A model generated the notes under the pieces. The model ran no database searches, had not been told where the DNA came from, and was given only the letters and a program-made list of their open reading frames with translations. A stretch of 64,000 nt of DNA from Planctomycetota bacterium (lineage in GTDB: Bacteria; Planctomycetota; UBA1135; UBA2386): assembly GCA_028281765.1 (NCBI GenBank), contig JANQJF010000128.1:1-64000 (forward strand). Direction: 5' to 3'. Of this stretch, positions 52,018 through 60,811 are shown piece by piece. Both the position numbers and the translations under genes were made by a program. Each line of letters starts with the position of its first letter. Position 1 is the first letter of the stretch.

Positions 52018-54885
52018 TCAGTCCTGCACGAAGTTGACGGTGTTGTGGATGTCGCCGGCGATGATCTCGCCGCCCTTCGACTCGAGGTCGAAGTTGATGC
52101 GCATCTGCATGCACGGGACGATGCCTTCGACCGTGAGGGTGACGGTGCGACCGTCGGCCCCGAGCTTGGCGCCGGTCACCTCGAGCGAGTCACGGTTCTT
52201 CTGGCCCTCTTTGACCTTCTTGCTGGGATCACTCGGCTTGAACTCGGGCGAGCCGTAGGCCTGCGACCAGTTGTAGTTCCAGATCTCGATCGCGTAGCTC
52301 TCCGGATCCTCGGCGAGTTCCTTGTCGAGCGCGTCGGAGAACGCGAGCTCGATCGTCTTCGTGCCGACCGTCAGTCCGCGCGGCATGTTCAGCGGCTTGC
52401 CGGTGTAGCGCACGCGCTGGAAGGCGGTCATCTGCGCCGCGCGGGTCTGCCAGCCCTTGAACCCGACCGTGTAGAGCTGGCCGTCACCCGCATCGTGGAA
52501 CCGCGCGCGCATCTGCGACGACGCGAAGCTCAGCGGGAACTTCGCGACGCCGCCCTGAATTCGCTCTCCGGCCTGCTGGCGCAGGACGAGGTAGAGGTTG
52601 CAGGTGCCGTACGACTGGTGCAACAACTCACCCTGCAGCGGACCCCAGCGATCCGACGTGATCCAGCACTGGCCGCCGCCCGAGTTGTCGACGTCCATCG
52701 GGAACCAGCAGAGCGGCTCGCCGTACTCGGTCGGCTTCGGGTCCATGTGCGACGTGTCGACACAGCTCGTGAACATGCCGGGCTTCGGCAGCCAATTGAG
52801 CCGGCAGGCCGGCATCCAGGTGCCCTGGTTGTCACCCGTCGTCATGATGCCGTCCGGCGAGACGCCGATGCCGTTCGGAGCGCGCAAGCCGGTCGCGACC
52901 ACGTCGAGCTTCGAGCCGTCCTTCGTCACGCGCATGATCGTTCCGTGGTGCGCGACGATCTCGTCGAAGCCGCGCCCACCCGGACGCACCGGGCCGCCCT
53001 TCGCGAAGTAGAAGTTGCCCGCGGCGTCGCACTGCAGGTCGAACGCGAACTCGTGGAAGTTGCGCGTCACGAGGACCTCGTTGTTGAAGTTCTCGAACCA
53101 GTCGATCTCTCCGTCGCCGTTGCGGTCGTGCAGGCGCGTGATGCCGTCACGGCCGAGCGTGTGGATGACGCCGTCGACGACCTTGAGGCCGAGCGGGTCG
53201 TGCAGACCCGTCGCGATGCGGCGCCAGGTCAGCGTGTCGAGATCGTCGTCGAGACCGTCGACGCGCCACACGTCGCCGTTCCAGGTCGACAGGACGGCGC
53301 TGTCCTTCGACAAGAAGTCGAACGCACCGAAACGCAGCCGCGAATTCCACGGGTTCTGCTTCGGCACCGTGATCGTGTCGACGACGTAGGCACCCTTGCC
53401 CTTGCCAAGGCGACCCTTGGTCGTGATCTCCTCGGTCCAGCGTCGCGGGCCGCCCTTCGTGTACTTCTCGAGGCTCTCGGCCTTGCCTGCGTGCACTCGC
53501 AACGCCTCGAAGCGCGTCGCGTCGAGCATGCCTTCGGCACCGGACGCGACGATCTTGACCCGCTGCGCGGGCTGATCGGCGGCGAGGCGAAGCACGACCT
53601 TGCCGTTCTCGATCCCGATCTTCGTGCCCTCCGGCGCATCGGCAAGCGCGATCCAAGAGGTGTAGCGGCGCGGATTCGCGGTGATGCGCTGACCGAGCCG
53701 GTAGACGTCGAACTCGGTGTAGAACGTCCCGGCGCGGGGCTTGCGGGCATCGAACAGCAGGTGACGGAACTTGCCGAGCGGCTTGCCGTCGACGCGACCG
53801 ACGGCGGAGCCGTGCTGGCCGCCGACCCCGGCACCCTTCGTGTCGACTTCCGCGACGAGTTCCCAGCCGACCTCGGCGGGGTTCTTCGCGGAGAAGTCCG
53901 GCGACTCCGCGGAGTGCCCGTAGAGCGTGTATCGCTGACGCGCGCGATTCGAACGGTGCCAGGAGTAGACCTTGACCTGTTGGACGGGCGTCGAGCCGTT
54001 GAGGTCCATCGCGAACCGCACCCGGTTCTGATCCGAGAACACGCACTTCGGCGGCTCGTCCTCGTTGCCGGCGACGATGCCGTCGATCAACGCCTCGACC
54101 GGGGCGCCATTCTGCTGCAGTCGGCCGAACCCCTCGACGTGACGAATCGTGACGCCTTGCTTCGACGCGACGTCCGCGTAGTCCTCCGCCGACGGTTCCC
54201 CGATGCCGTTTGCGTTCCATGCGGTCGAACGGTCGACGCGGACGAGTCCCGGTCCGGGCTCGAACCGGCGCAGCTCGACGCGGTCGCGACCGGCCTCACG
54301 CGAGTGGGCGCTGGCGTCGGCCAGGTAGATCGCGGCCCCGGGGCGCACGCCCGTGCAGTCGAGCGTCCGCGCGATCCCGACCATACCGTCGTGCTCGACG
54401 CGGTCGAACTTCTCGCGCACGACCGTCGCGTCCCCAACGGTGTACTCGAGCACCGCAGTCTCGCCGTGCAGATAGAAGCCACCGTAGCGAGCCCAGCTGG
54501 CGGGCAGCGGTCCGTACCGATTCAGCCGCGGGTTGTTGAAGCTGCTGTTCCTCGCCCAGCCCGGCAGCTGCGAAGTCTCGAGGACCTGCATGCCTTCCGG
54601 CGTCGGGATCGGACCGTGCCCGCCGTCGTAGGGCGTGCCGAGCAGCTTGAGGTAGCCGTCGGTCCACATGGCGACGACGCGAAGCAGCTCGGTGTCGAAG
54701 ATGACGCCCGCACCGCCACCCAGGTCGATGGAACGGGCCTTGTAGCCGACGTTGTCCGCCGTGAATCCCTCGATCGAAGTCGAGAGCACGGGGCCGTAGT
54801 CCATGCGATACCACGGCTTGGACTTGTCCTGGGCAGGTAGAGCAGCGACGAGGGCGAGGGAGGGCGCGAGCAGTCGGGCGATCAT
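52018..54885 (-). CDS. exported DUF6797/propeller protein, probable dehydrogenase partner
   Basis: A 955-residue exported protein (MIARLLAPSLALVAALPAQD). The first 250 residues match the DUF6797 pattern: YRMDYGPVLSTSIEG, GVIFDTELLRVVAMWTDGYL, GTPYDGGHGPIPTPEG. The second half is a PQQ-dehydrogenase-like propeller with IATGLHDPLGLKVVDGVIHT, THDRNGDGE-type turns and LRAPNGIGVSPDGIMTTGDN, then GEPLCWFPMDVDNSGGGQCW. In Planctomycetota and Verrucomicrobiota such domains are often found fused to cytochrome c; here the cytochrome is a separate gene five bases downstream. The two probably form a periplasmic oxidoreductase; the substrate, perhaps a sugar, is inferred only. Confidence 0.85.
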   Translation of the reverse strand: MIARLLAPSLALVAALPAQDKSKPWYRMDYGPVLSTSIEGFTADNVGYKARSIDLGGGAGVIFDTELLRVVAMWTDGYLKLLGTPYDGGHGPIPTPEGMQVLETSQLPGWARNSSFNNPRLNRYGPLPASWARYGGFYLHGETAVLEYTVGDATVVREKFDRVEHDGMVGIARTLDCTGVRPGAAIYLADASAHSREAGRDRVELRRFEPGPGLVRVDRSTAWNANGIGEPSAEDYADVASKQGVTIRHVEGFGRLQQNGAPVEALIDGIVAGNEDEPPKCVFSDQNRVRFAMDLNGSTPVQQVKVYSWHRSNRARQRYTLYGHSAESPDFSAKNPAEVGWELVAEVDTKGAGVGGQHGSAVGRVDGKPLGKFRHLLFDARKPRAGTFYTEFDVYRLGQRITANPRRYTSWIALADAPEGTKIGIENGKVVLRLAADQPAQRVKIVASGAEGMLDATRFEALRVHAGKAESLEKYTKGGPRRWTEEITTKGRLGKGKGAYVVDTITVPKQNPWNSRLRFGAFDFLSKDSAVLSTWNGDVWRVDGLDDDLDTLTWRRIATGLHDPLGLKVVDGVIHTLGRDGITRLHDRNGDGEIDWFENFNNEVLVTRNFHEFAFDLQCDAAGNFYFAKGGPVRPGGRGFDEIVAHHGTIMRVTKDGSKLDVVATGLRAPNGIGVSPDGIMTTGDNQGTWMPACRLNWLPKPGMFTSCVDTSHMDPKPTEYGEPLCWFPMDVDNSGGGQCWITSDRWGPLQGELLHQSYGTCNLYLVLRQQAGERIQGGVAKFPLSFASSQMRARFHDAGDGQLYTVGFKGWQTRAAQMTAFQRVRYTGKPLNMPRGLTVGTKTIELAFSDALDKELAEDPESYAIEIWNYNWSQAYGSPEFKPSDPSKKVKEGQKNRDSLEVTGAKLGADGRTVTLTVEGIVPCMQMRINFDLESKGGEIIAGDIHNTVNFVQD

Positions 54886-55010
54886 CGGCTTGAACAGTCG
54901 GAGACCAGGGGGAGGCCCGAGCAGTAGAGCAGGAACGGCGGGCCAATGCTCGCTTCGACGCGACTCGGAGGGCGGAAGAGCGGGAATGCCCGGCCTCCGC
55001 CGAGCTCCCC

Positions 55011-56051
55011 TCAGGGCGTCTCCACGACCATCCCGAGCACGCGGTCGCGGGCGACCTTCGGCGTGACCCCCGGCAGCAGCATGCGATAGCCGGAATCGCC
55101 GATCTCGACCTCGCCGCCGTGGCGGAGCAGCGCACCTTCGTAGAAGACCAGCTCCACGGTATTCGCCGCGTCGTCGACGCGGACTTCGAGTCGCTTCGCC
55201 TTGATGCTCGCGGCCAGCGTCGGCTTCTCGTCGTAGCCGTGCACGAGCACGCCGCCGAATCGCCCGTCGTCGATGTCGCGCACGCGCGCGACGCGATAGC
55301 GCAGCTGGGTCTTCGCCTCCGACAAGAGAGCGTCGAGCCGCTCCGCCCAGATCTCCGCGGTCGCGCGATCGATCGACGTCAGCCGCGCCACGACCTTCTC
55401 GGGTAGCGGATACTCGCCCGTCGCCCGCACGAGGAACGGCAAGCGCTCCTCCCAGAGCTCCCCGTCGACAGCGCGCAAACGGATCTCTTCGCCTTCGGCC
55501 GGCATCTCGCGATCGATGCCGTCCGCGAATACCCGTCCGTCGAAGCACCGCAGCGTGAGCGCTCCGGTGTCGCGCGCAAGTTCGATCCACAGCCGCTCGG
55601 CGGTGTAGACCACCGTCGCGAACAGGTCCTCGCGGTATTCCATCAGCTCGACGCCGAAGAGCGTCTTGTCTTCGATGCGCTCGGCGCGCAACGCGCGCAG
55701 CATCGGGTAGCCGTCGTGCCGCAGCTGATCGTTCATGTGCAGCAGCGCGACGCGCACGCCTTCGGGCATCGCCTTGGTTCCGCGGCGCAGCTGGCGCTGG
55801 CGTTCGCCGCGGATCTCCTCGAGCTCGGCTCGGCGCTCGTCGATCGTCGCGAACACGTGGTCGCGCTGATCGATCGCCTTCTTCAGCTCGGCCTCGAGAT
55901 GCCGCACCGAGCCTTGAAGCATCGACTCCCGCCGCTCGGCGGCCTCCTGGGCGACCTTGCGCCCGAGCACGAGGCGTCGATTTTCACTCCACAGCCACAG
56001 CAGGCTGCCGAGCAACGCCACGAGTACGGCGATTTTCAGGACGAGGCGCAT
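55011..56051 (-). CDS. membrane-anchored coiled-coil protein
   Basis: A 346-residue protein with one N-terminal helix (MRLVLKIAVLVALLGSLLWL), then a coiled coil of about 60 residues (AAERRESMLQGSVRHLEAEL onward) and a beta-rich C-terminal domain ending in MLLPGVTPKVARDRVLGMVV. No enzyme motif is recognised. It lies between the DUF6797 gene and the HEAT-like gene on the same strand. The anchor plus coiled coil suggests a structural envelope protein. Confidence 0.72.
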   Translation of the reverse strand: MRLVLKIAVLVALLGSLLWLWSENRRLVLGRKVAQEAAERRESMLQGSVRHLEAELKKAIDQRDHVFATIDERRAELEEIRGERQRQLRRGTKAMPEGVRVALLHMNDQLRHDGYPMLRALRAERIEDKTLFGVELMEYREDLFATVVYTAERLWIELARDTGALTLRCFDGRVFADGIDREMPAEGEEIRLRAVDGELWEERLPFLVRATGEYPLPEKVVARLTSIDRATAEIWAERLDALLSEAKTQLRYRVARVRDIDDGRFGGVLVHGYDEKPTLAASIKAKRLEVRVDDAANTVELVFYEGALLRHGGEVEIGDSGYRMLLPGVTPKVARDRVLGMVVETP

Positions 56052-56089
56052 TCGACGCGCTCAGACGCCGGGGCGGCGGAGATCTTCCG

Positions 56090-56899
56090 TCACTTGCCGT
56101 CGGCCTGATTCTTCCACTTCTTCGGCGAGTTCTTGTTCTTGTTCCACCACCGGTTCCACTCCGGCGCGTCGCGGAAGGTCTCGCCGGTCAGGATGTTCAG
56201 CGTGTCGTTCCAGGGGTCCGAGATCTTGCGCAGAGTCGCGCGGAACGTCTGCTGCACGGGATCCTGGTTCGTGCTCTGGTTCGCGCCGTTGTGCACGCGC
56301 GAAAACGCCTTGACGAGCTCCTTGACGATCGACTTGCGCACCTTGAAGGAGTGTTCCCCGTAGTGCCGGAGCGCCTTGCCCGCCGACGACTTGATGCCAT
56401 CGTGCGGCGAGTCCGCCGCTTCGTCGATGAGCATCTTGACCTGCTTCGGGTCCTTGCACTTGCCGATCGCCTCGAGCATCGCGTCCTGCACCGGCGCCCA
56501 GTCCTCACGCTTGCTGAACTTCTTGTTCGAGAAGGCCTTCACGAGCGGCTTGCTCGCCTCGGCACCACCGATCTCGCCGAGGCACGCGATCGTCGCGATG
56601 TAGAGCGACGTGTTGTCCTTCTTGCGCTGCTTGGCCTTGAACACCTTGTCGAGCGACTTGACGAACGCCGCCTGGCTCTTCGGGTGCATGTCGGCGTATT
56701 CCTGCAGCAGCTCGTCGATGATGCCGACGGCCTCCGAGTCGCGCTTGAACTTGCGGTCCTTCACGGCGGCGTCGAGCGTCTTGATCTTGGCGAGGATCTC
56801 GGGAGCCGGCGCCTTCTTGGCGGTCGGATCCTGGCTGACCGCGGACGCGGAAAGGACGCAAGTGGCGCCGAGTGCGAGGAGGAAACTGCGTGCGATCAT
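56090..56899 (-). CDS. exported HEAT-like repeat protein
   Basis: A 269-residue protein with a signal peptide (MIARSFLLALGATCVLSASA) and a lysine-rich mature part built of helical hairpins of HEAT type (YIATIACLGEIGGAEASKPL, DAMLEAIGKCKDPKQVKMLI, SAGKALRHYGEHSFKVRKSI). The C-terminal part is RDAPEWNRWWNKNKNSPKKW, an aromatic/lysine tail found in other planctomycete HEAT-like proteins. It probably binds another protein or acidic polymer. No catalytic residues. Confidence 0.78.
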   Translation of the reverse strand: MIARSFLLALGATCVLSASAVSQDPTAKKAPAPEILAKIKTLDAAVKDRKFKRDSEAVGIIDELLQEYADMHPKSQAAFVKSLDKVFKAKQRKKDNTSLYIATIACLGEIGGAEASKPLVKAFSNKKFSKREDWAPVQDAMLEAIGKCKDPKQVKMLIDEAADSPHDGIKSSAGKALRHYGEHSFKVRKSIVKELVKAFSRVHNGANQSTNQDPVQQTFRATLRKISDPWNDTLNILTGETFRDAPEWNRWWNKNKNSPKKWKNQADGK

Positions 56900-57019
56900 G
56901 GCTGACTCCGTGCGATGAGGACGGGTCGGATCATAGCGCGCGCCCGGTCTCAGAGACGTAAGAACTCGCGCGACCCGAATGGGTTAGCGCCGATCGGAGC
57001 CGCAGTAACGCGACGGCCG

Positions 57020-59269
57020 TCAACGCTGCAGGATCTGGCGGCCGAATTCTCGCATCCGCTCCGGAGGCACGAGGTGCCACCGGCTGGCGCGCGCAAACTC
57101 GGCGAGCTCCGGCGTTTTCGCGAGGCGCTCGTTGAGCTGCTCGGCCAGGCTGCGGAACCCGATCGCGTGCGGCGATTCGTCGGCGCCCTCCGCGTTCAGG
57201 AATCCGGCGATGTGCGCGAGCACGAGCCGAGTGTGCGGGCTGACCACGAGCGCACCGGCTTCCGCACGCCCTTCCATCTCCGACTCGACCGACAGCGCGT
57301 TGAACCCGTGCGCGACCACGAGCCCGAGGACGCGCAGCAGGTTGTCCCCCGGCGGCAGGAAGTAGAACGAGTCGACGAGATGCGCGCGTTCGTGCGCGCA
57401 GATCATGTCGAACACCGCGGCGTCGAGCTCGTCGTCCGGAACTTCGGAGAGCAGCGACAGACGCCACTCCACGTCGACCGGTTCGAGCGCGTCGACCGAC
57501 TCGGGCAGCGGGTCGTCGAGCAGGGCGAGCGAGTCTTCACGCGCGATGACGCGCCGGCCGTGGATCGCGGTCGCCCAATCCCGCACGGCGTCGTAGTCGA
57601 CGACGTAGTGATCGAGCAGCGCGACGCCCGCCAGGTCCCCGCCGAGCACGCCCCCCAGCGCCTGGATGCGGCGATCGTCGCCGACGACCTGCATGCAACG
57701 GCCGCGCAAGGGCAGATCGTCCGAGGGCTCGAGTTCGCGAAGACAAAGCCGCGTGAGCAACAGCCCCTCGACCGTGCCGGCCCATCTTTGGCCGAGCACG
57801 AGGTGACGGTTGTAGGTCGCGAGATGCTCCGCGAGCGTGCCGATGAACGGGTCGACCATCTGCCCGACGAGCGGGATGCTCGACCGACCGGGATCGCCGA
57901 TCACGTCCTTGCCGAGGATGCGCTTCGACTCGATTCGCAGCTTCTCGAGCGTGGCGTCGAGATCGCCCCCCTCGCCGCCATAGCCGCGGTAGATCGTCTC
58001 CCGCACCGCGCTCTCGAACGCGAGCTGGCGGCGCGCTTCGTCGCGGGTCGAACGGAGATCGTCCGACGTCGGGTGCTGCGCGATCGCGGTCGTCGCGACG
58101 ATGTCGGCCGCCTCGAGCAGACCCACGCGCAGCAACGCACGGCACAGCTCGTGCGCACGCTCGGCGTCGGCGAGCGGCGCCTCGGTCGTCATCCACGGCC
58201 CGTCGAGGAGCGCGACCCAGCGACCGCGCAGACGGTTGCGCTCGTCGCGCACGATCGCGGTCGGCGTGTGCGCCTTCAGGTGACGCAAGAAGCCGGCGAC
58301 GTCGCCGGTCATCAGACGCAGTCGACGCTCCTGCCGCAGCTCGGCCGCCGTCGGCTTCGCCTCCCCCCGCTTCGGCGCGAGCGCGGCGCGTGCGGCGGGG
58401 AGCTGACCCGCCCGTTCGAACAGCGTCGCGAGCAGGGAAGCCCCGACTCCCGAACCGAACCGCTGCAGCAGCTCGGGGCTCTCGTAGAGCACGTCGAGCA
58501 GACGCCGCACGCGCAGCTCGGACACTCCGTGCGCGAGCAGCGTGTGAATCGCCCGGCGCACCCCCGGATCTTCGGGCCGGAGCCGCAGCGCGACGAGCAG
58601 CGCGGGCCAGGCGCGCTCCCGCTTGCCGGCGAGCAGATGCGTCTCGGCGATGCCGAGCTCACCGACCCCGGCCATGCCGGGCGCGCCCCGCAGCTCCTCG
58701 TAGACGGCGAGCGCGGCGTCGAGCTGCCCGGCCTGCCGCAGCGTCGACGCGAGCGCCGTCGCGACGAGCGGGTGCTTGTCGCTCCGCTCGTAGAGATCCT
58801 GGTAGACCGCGAGGCCGCGCGCGGGATCCTGAGTCCGCAGCGTGAAGGCCAAACCGAGCCAGCCCCAGAAGGACTCCGGCCGCTCGCTGACCACACGCTC
58901 GAAATCCGCCCGCTTGCCGGCATCGCTGCGCTGCACGCGGCCGTGGAGGTACCAGGCGTACGGATCGTCCTTCCAAGCGGCGACGCGCTGCTCCGCCTCC
59001 CGTAGCACGATCCCGAGCCGTCCACGGGCGCGCAGCACGTCCTGCCGCACCCGGTGCGCATCCACGTGCCGCGGCGACGACGAGATCACGCCATCGACGA
59101 GCTGCAGCGCCGCGGGACCATCGTCCCGATCGACGAGCTCCCGCGCCCGGATCACGACCCTGTCGAGATCTCCACCACGCCAGGGCGTGTCCCCGATCGA
59201 TTCCCGGATCGACGAAGACCCGAGTCCACACCCAACCAGGGCCATCGAGAGGAAGACTGCCGGACGCAT
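57020..59269 (-). CDS. TPR lipoprotein with an HExxH metalloprotease-like domain
   Basis: About 749 residues. The start MRPAVFLSMALVGCGLGSSS gives lipobox LVGC; AGGAG directly precedes the ATG at unusually short spacing. Residues about 30-420 are TPR-like (LDAALAVYEELRGAPGMAGV, GIAETHLLAGKRERAWPALL). The C-terminal domain contains HERAH at about 626-630, a full HExxH zinc motif, and about 34-40 residues later ESEMEGRAEAGAL, which could give the third zinc ligand in the manner of M48-type ExxxD/E helices. I have not seen this combination named. It may be an outer-membrane-linked protease of the BepA type, which also joins TPR and M48, though here the order is reversed. Confidence 0.78.
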   Translation of the reverse strand: MRPAVFLSMALVGCGLGSSSIRESIGDTPWRGGDLDRVVIRARELVDRDDGPAALQLVDGVISSSPRHVDAHRVRQDVLRARGRLGIVLREAEQRVAAWKDDPYAWYLHGRVQRSDAGKRADFERVVSERPESFWGWLGLAFTLRTQDPARGLAVYQDLYERSDKHPLVATALASTLRQAGQLDAALAVYEELRGAPGMAGVGELGIAETHLLAGKRERAWPALLVALRLRPEDPGVRRAIHTLLAHGVSELRVRRLLDVLYESPELLQRFGSGVGASLLATLFERAGQLPAARAALAPKRGEAKPTAAELRQERRLRLMTGDVAGFLRHLKAHTPTAIVRDERNRLRGRWVALLDGPWMTTEAPLADAERAHELCRALLRVGLLEAADIVATTAIAQHPTSDDLRSTRDEARRQLAFESAVRETIYRGYGGEGGDLDATLEKLRIESKRILGKDVIGDPGRSSIPLVGQMVDPFIGTLAEHLATYNRHLVLGQRWAGTVEGLLLTRLCLRELEPSDDLPLRGRCMQVVGDDRRIQALGGVLGGDLAGVALLDHYVVDYDAVRDWATAIHGRRVIAREDSLALLDDPLPESVDALEPVDVEWRLSLLSEVPDDELDAAVFDMICAHERAHLVDSFYFLPPGDNLLRVLGLVVAHGFNALSVESEMEGRAEAGALVVSPHTRLVLAHIAGFLNAEGADESPHAIGFRSLAEQLNERLAKTPELAEFARASRWHLVPPERMREFGRQILQR

Positions 59270-59750
59270 ACTCCTGAAATAAACCACCTGCGGCGCCAAA
59301 ACCACCGGTCCCATGGGGACTGCGGTCACCACCCGTGCCACGCGACACCCGTGAACGTGCGCCTGCGCCTGCCCGTAACCCGCATTAAAAAGGCGTTCCG
59401 CGGTGGCGCGTGGGCACCGCGGACGCCCGGTCGCTGCCAGCCCCCCCCTTAGACCTGACAGCAACTCCAGCAACCGCGCCGCGCGGTTCCCCAACCACGC
59501 GATGCGGCGTGCGAAGGCTCCCTGATCCCGCACAACCTTCGCACACTGCAGCCGGTTTCCCCCCCAGGACCGTACTGCAGCGCAATGGGCAGGCCAGCTG
59601 GTGTAGCTGACCTAGGATCCGTATCGGCCAGGAGCGGCGGGCGAACTTGATCGCAGTCGTGCCCAATCTCGCAAAAGTCTGCAAGTCGTCCTGCCATGGG
59701 CTCGCTGAGACGCACAAGAATCGCTTCGCGGCGACGCATTCGTCACGACT
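59270..59750. other. gene-free stretch with two adjacent hairpins
   Basis: Nothing coding is convincing in this 481-base gap. Two hairpins are close together: AACCGCG-CCG-CGCGGTT (59472-59488), and a 9-bp perfect stem GTGCGAAGG/CCTTCGCAC (59509-59517 with 59536-59544) around an 18-base loop. They could be part of a small RNA or a leader, but do not match any riboswitch I know. Confidence 0.35.
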
Positions 59751-60701
59751 TCAGCGCGTGACCGGACGGAACTGGCTCCGCGGGAACTGCTGCTTCGAGT
59801 CGAAGCGCAGAATCGACCACTCGAGACTCGGGTTGCCGAGCTCGTCCGTGACCACGCGTCGCATCGGAATGCGCACGCCACCGACCCGCTGGTACTGCGT
59901 CAGCTGGATGCGGCGCGTCGCGCGCGTGCTCGCGAGGGTGTAGCGAATCTCGACAGGATCCATCGAGTGTGGGTCGCACAGAATCTCGAATCGATCCTGC
60001 GGCGCGTCGGCCTTGGCGTTCTCGGGCGGCACTCGCTCGACTTCGATCCGCAGCAGGCGCTGGTTACCCACCGTGATGTGGCTCTGCGGCTGGATCCGGA
60101 ACCGGCCGTCGTCGGCGAAGCTCCACGGCGCGCGGAGCAGCAGCCCGAACAGTTCGAGCTCTTCCGCCGCCTCTTCCTCGTAGGAGGGCATCGGCAGGCG
60201 ATGCAGTTCGGCGTAGACCGCGCGGCCATCCCGGCCGTAGATCTTGCGCCCCGGCAGCAGGAGCCGATCGCGATCCGGGAAGCGCATGTCGGCCTCGTGC
60301 GTCACCTCGCGATTGATCAATTCTCCGCCGCGGTGGTCGCGCACGATGAACTGGTACCACGCGATGACGCCGCCGAGATCCTGCAGATCCGCCGGCTGAC
60401 CGACGCGCCGAAACACGTCGCGCAGCGGAGAATCGAGGCCCAGCGGGTTGTCGTTCGCCCGCCCGCGCGCGAGCTCGGTCGTCGGCTTCTCCAGCGTCAC
60501 CGACTCGCCACGCGGCGCGGCCGGCGGCGGTTTGTTCGCGGTCTCGGCACTACTCGTCACGGGTGGCGTGCCGGGCTTGGCGGACTCGGTCGATTCGAAG
60601 ATCGGCCAGCCGTTCTCGTCGACGCCGATCGCGCGCTGCTGGCCACCGCCTTGCGGAGCCAGCGCGAGGAGACCGGCTAGGATTCCGACAGTCGTGATCA
60701 T
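59751..60701 (-). CDS. exported hypothetical protein
   Basis: A 316-residue protein starting MITTVGILAGLLALAPQGGG. A low-complexity Pro/Thr/Ala segment (about 30-80) is followed by a beta-rich domain from about 95: FVVRDH-type strands (WYQFIVRDHRGGELINREVT), YGRDGRAVYAELHRLPMPSY and FEILCDPHSMDPVEIRYTLA. The end, WSILRFDSKQQFPRSQFRPV, resembles the tail of LolA/outer-membrane-lipoprotein-type sheets, but the match is weak. Function unknown; it is probably periplasmic. Confidence 0.7.
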   Translation of the reverse strand: MITTVGILAGLLALAPQGGGQQRAIGVDENGWPIFESTESAKPGTPPVTSSAETANKPPPAAPRGESVTLEKPTTELARGRANDNPLGLDSPLRDVFRRVGQPADLQDLGGVIAWYQFIVRDHRGGELINREVTHEADMRFPDRDRLLLPGRKIYGRDGRAVYAELHRLPMPSYEEEAAEELELFGLLLRAPWSFADDGRFRIQPQSHITVGNQRLLRIEVERVPPENAKADAPQDRFEILCDPHSMDPVEIRYTLASTRATRRIQLTQYQRVGGVRIPMRRVVTDELGNPSLEWSILRFDSKQQFPRSQFRPVTR

Positions 60702-60811
60702 GATCTATCCAATGTCATCGGGAGTTGCGGCCGGCCGGCTGAAGGCGATCCCCCCGCGGACGCGCCACAATTGGCTTGCCAGCCGGCGCCGCTCCGGCGG
60801 ATGCTGTCCCG

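Noticed and set aside
52045..54840. A 931-codon open frame antisense to the DUF6797 gene
   Set aside because: Low-complexity RVDV/ELVE-type text and no motif; the minus-strand gene is clearly real.
59500..59600. A cobalamin riboswitch on the minus strand
   Set aside because: A GGGGGGAAACCGGCTGC string recalls part of the consensus, but the remaining core elements and B12 box are missing.
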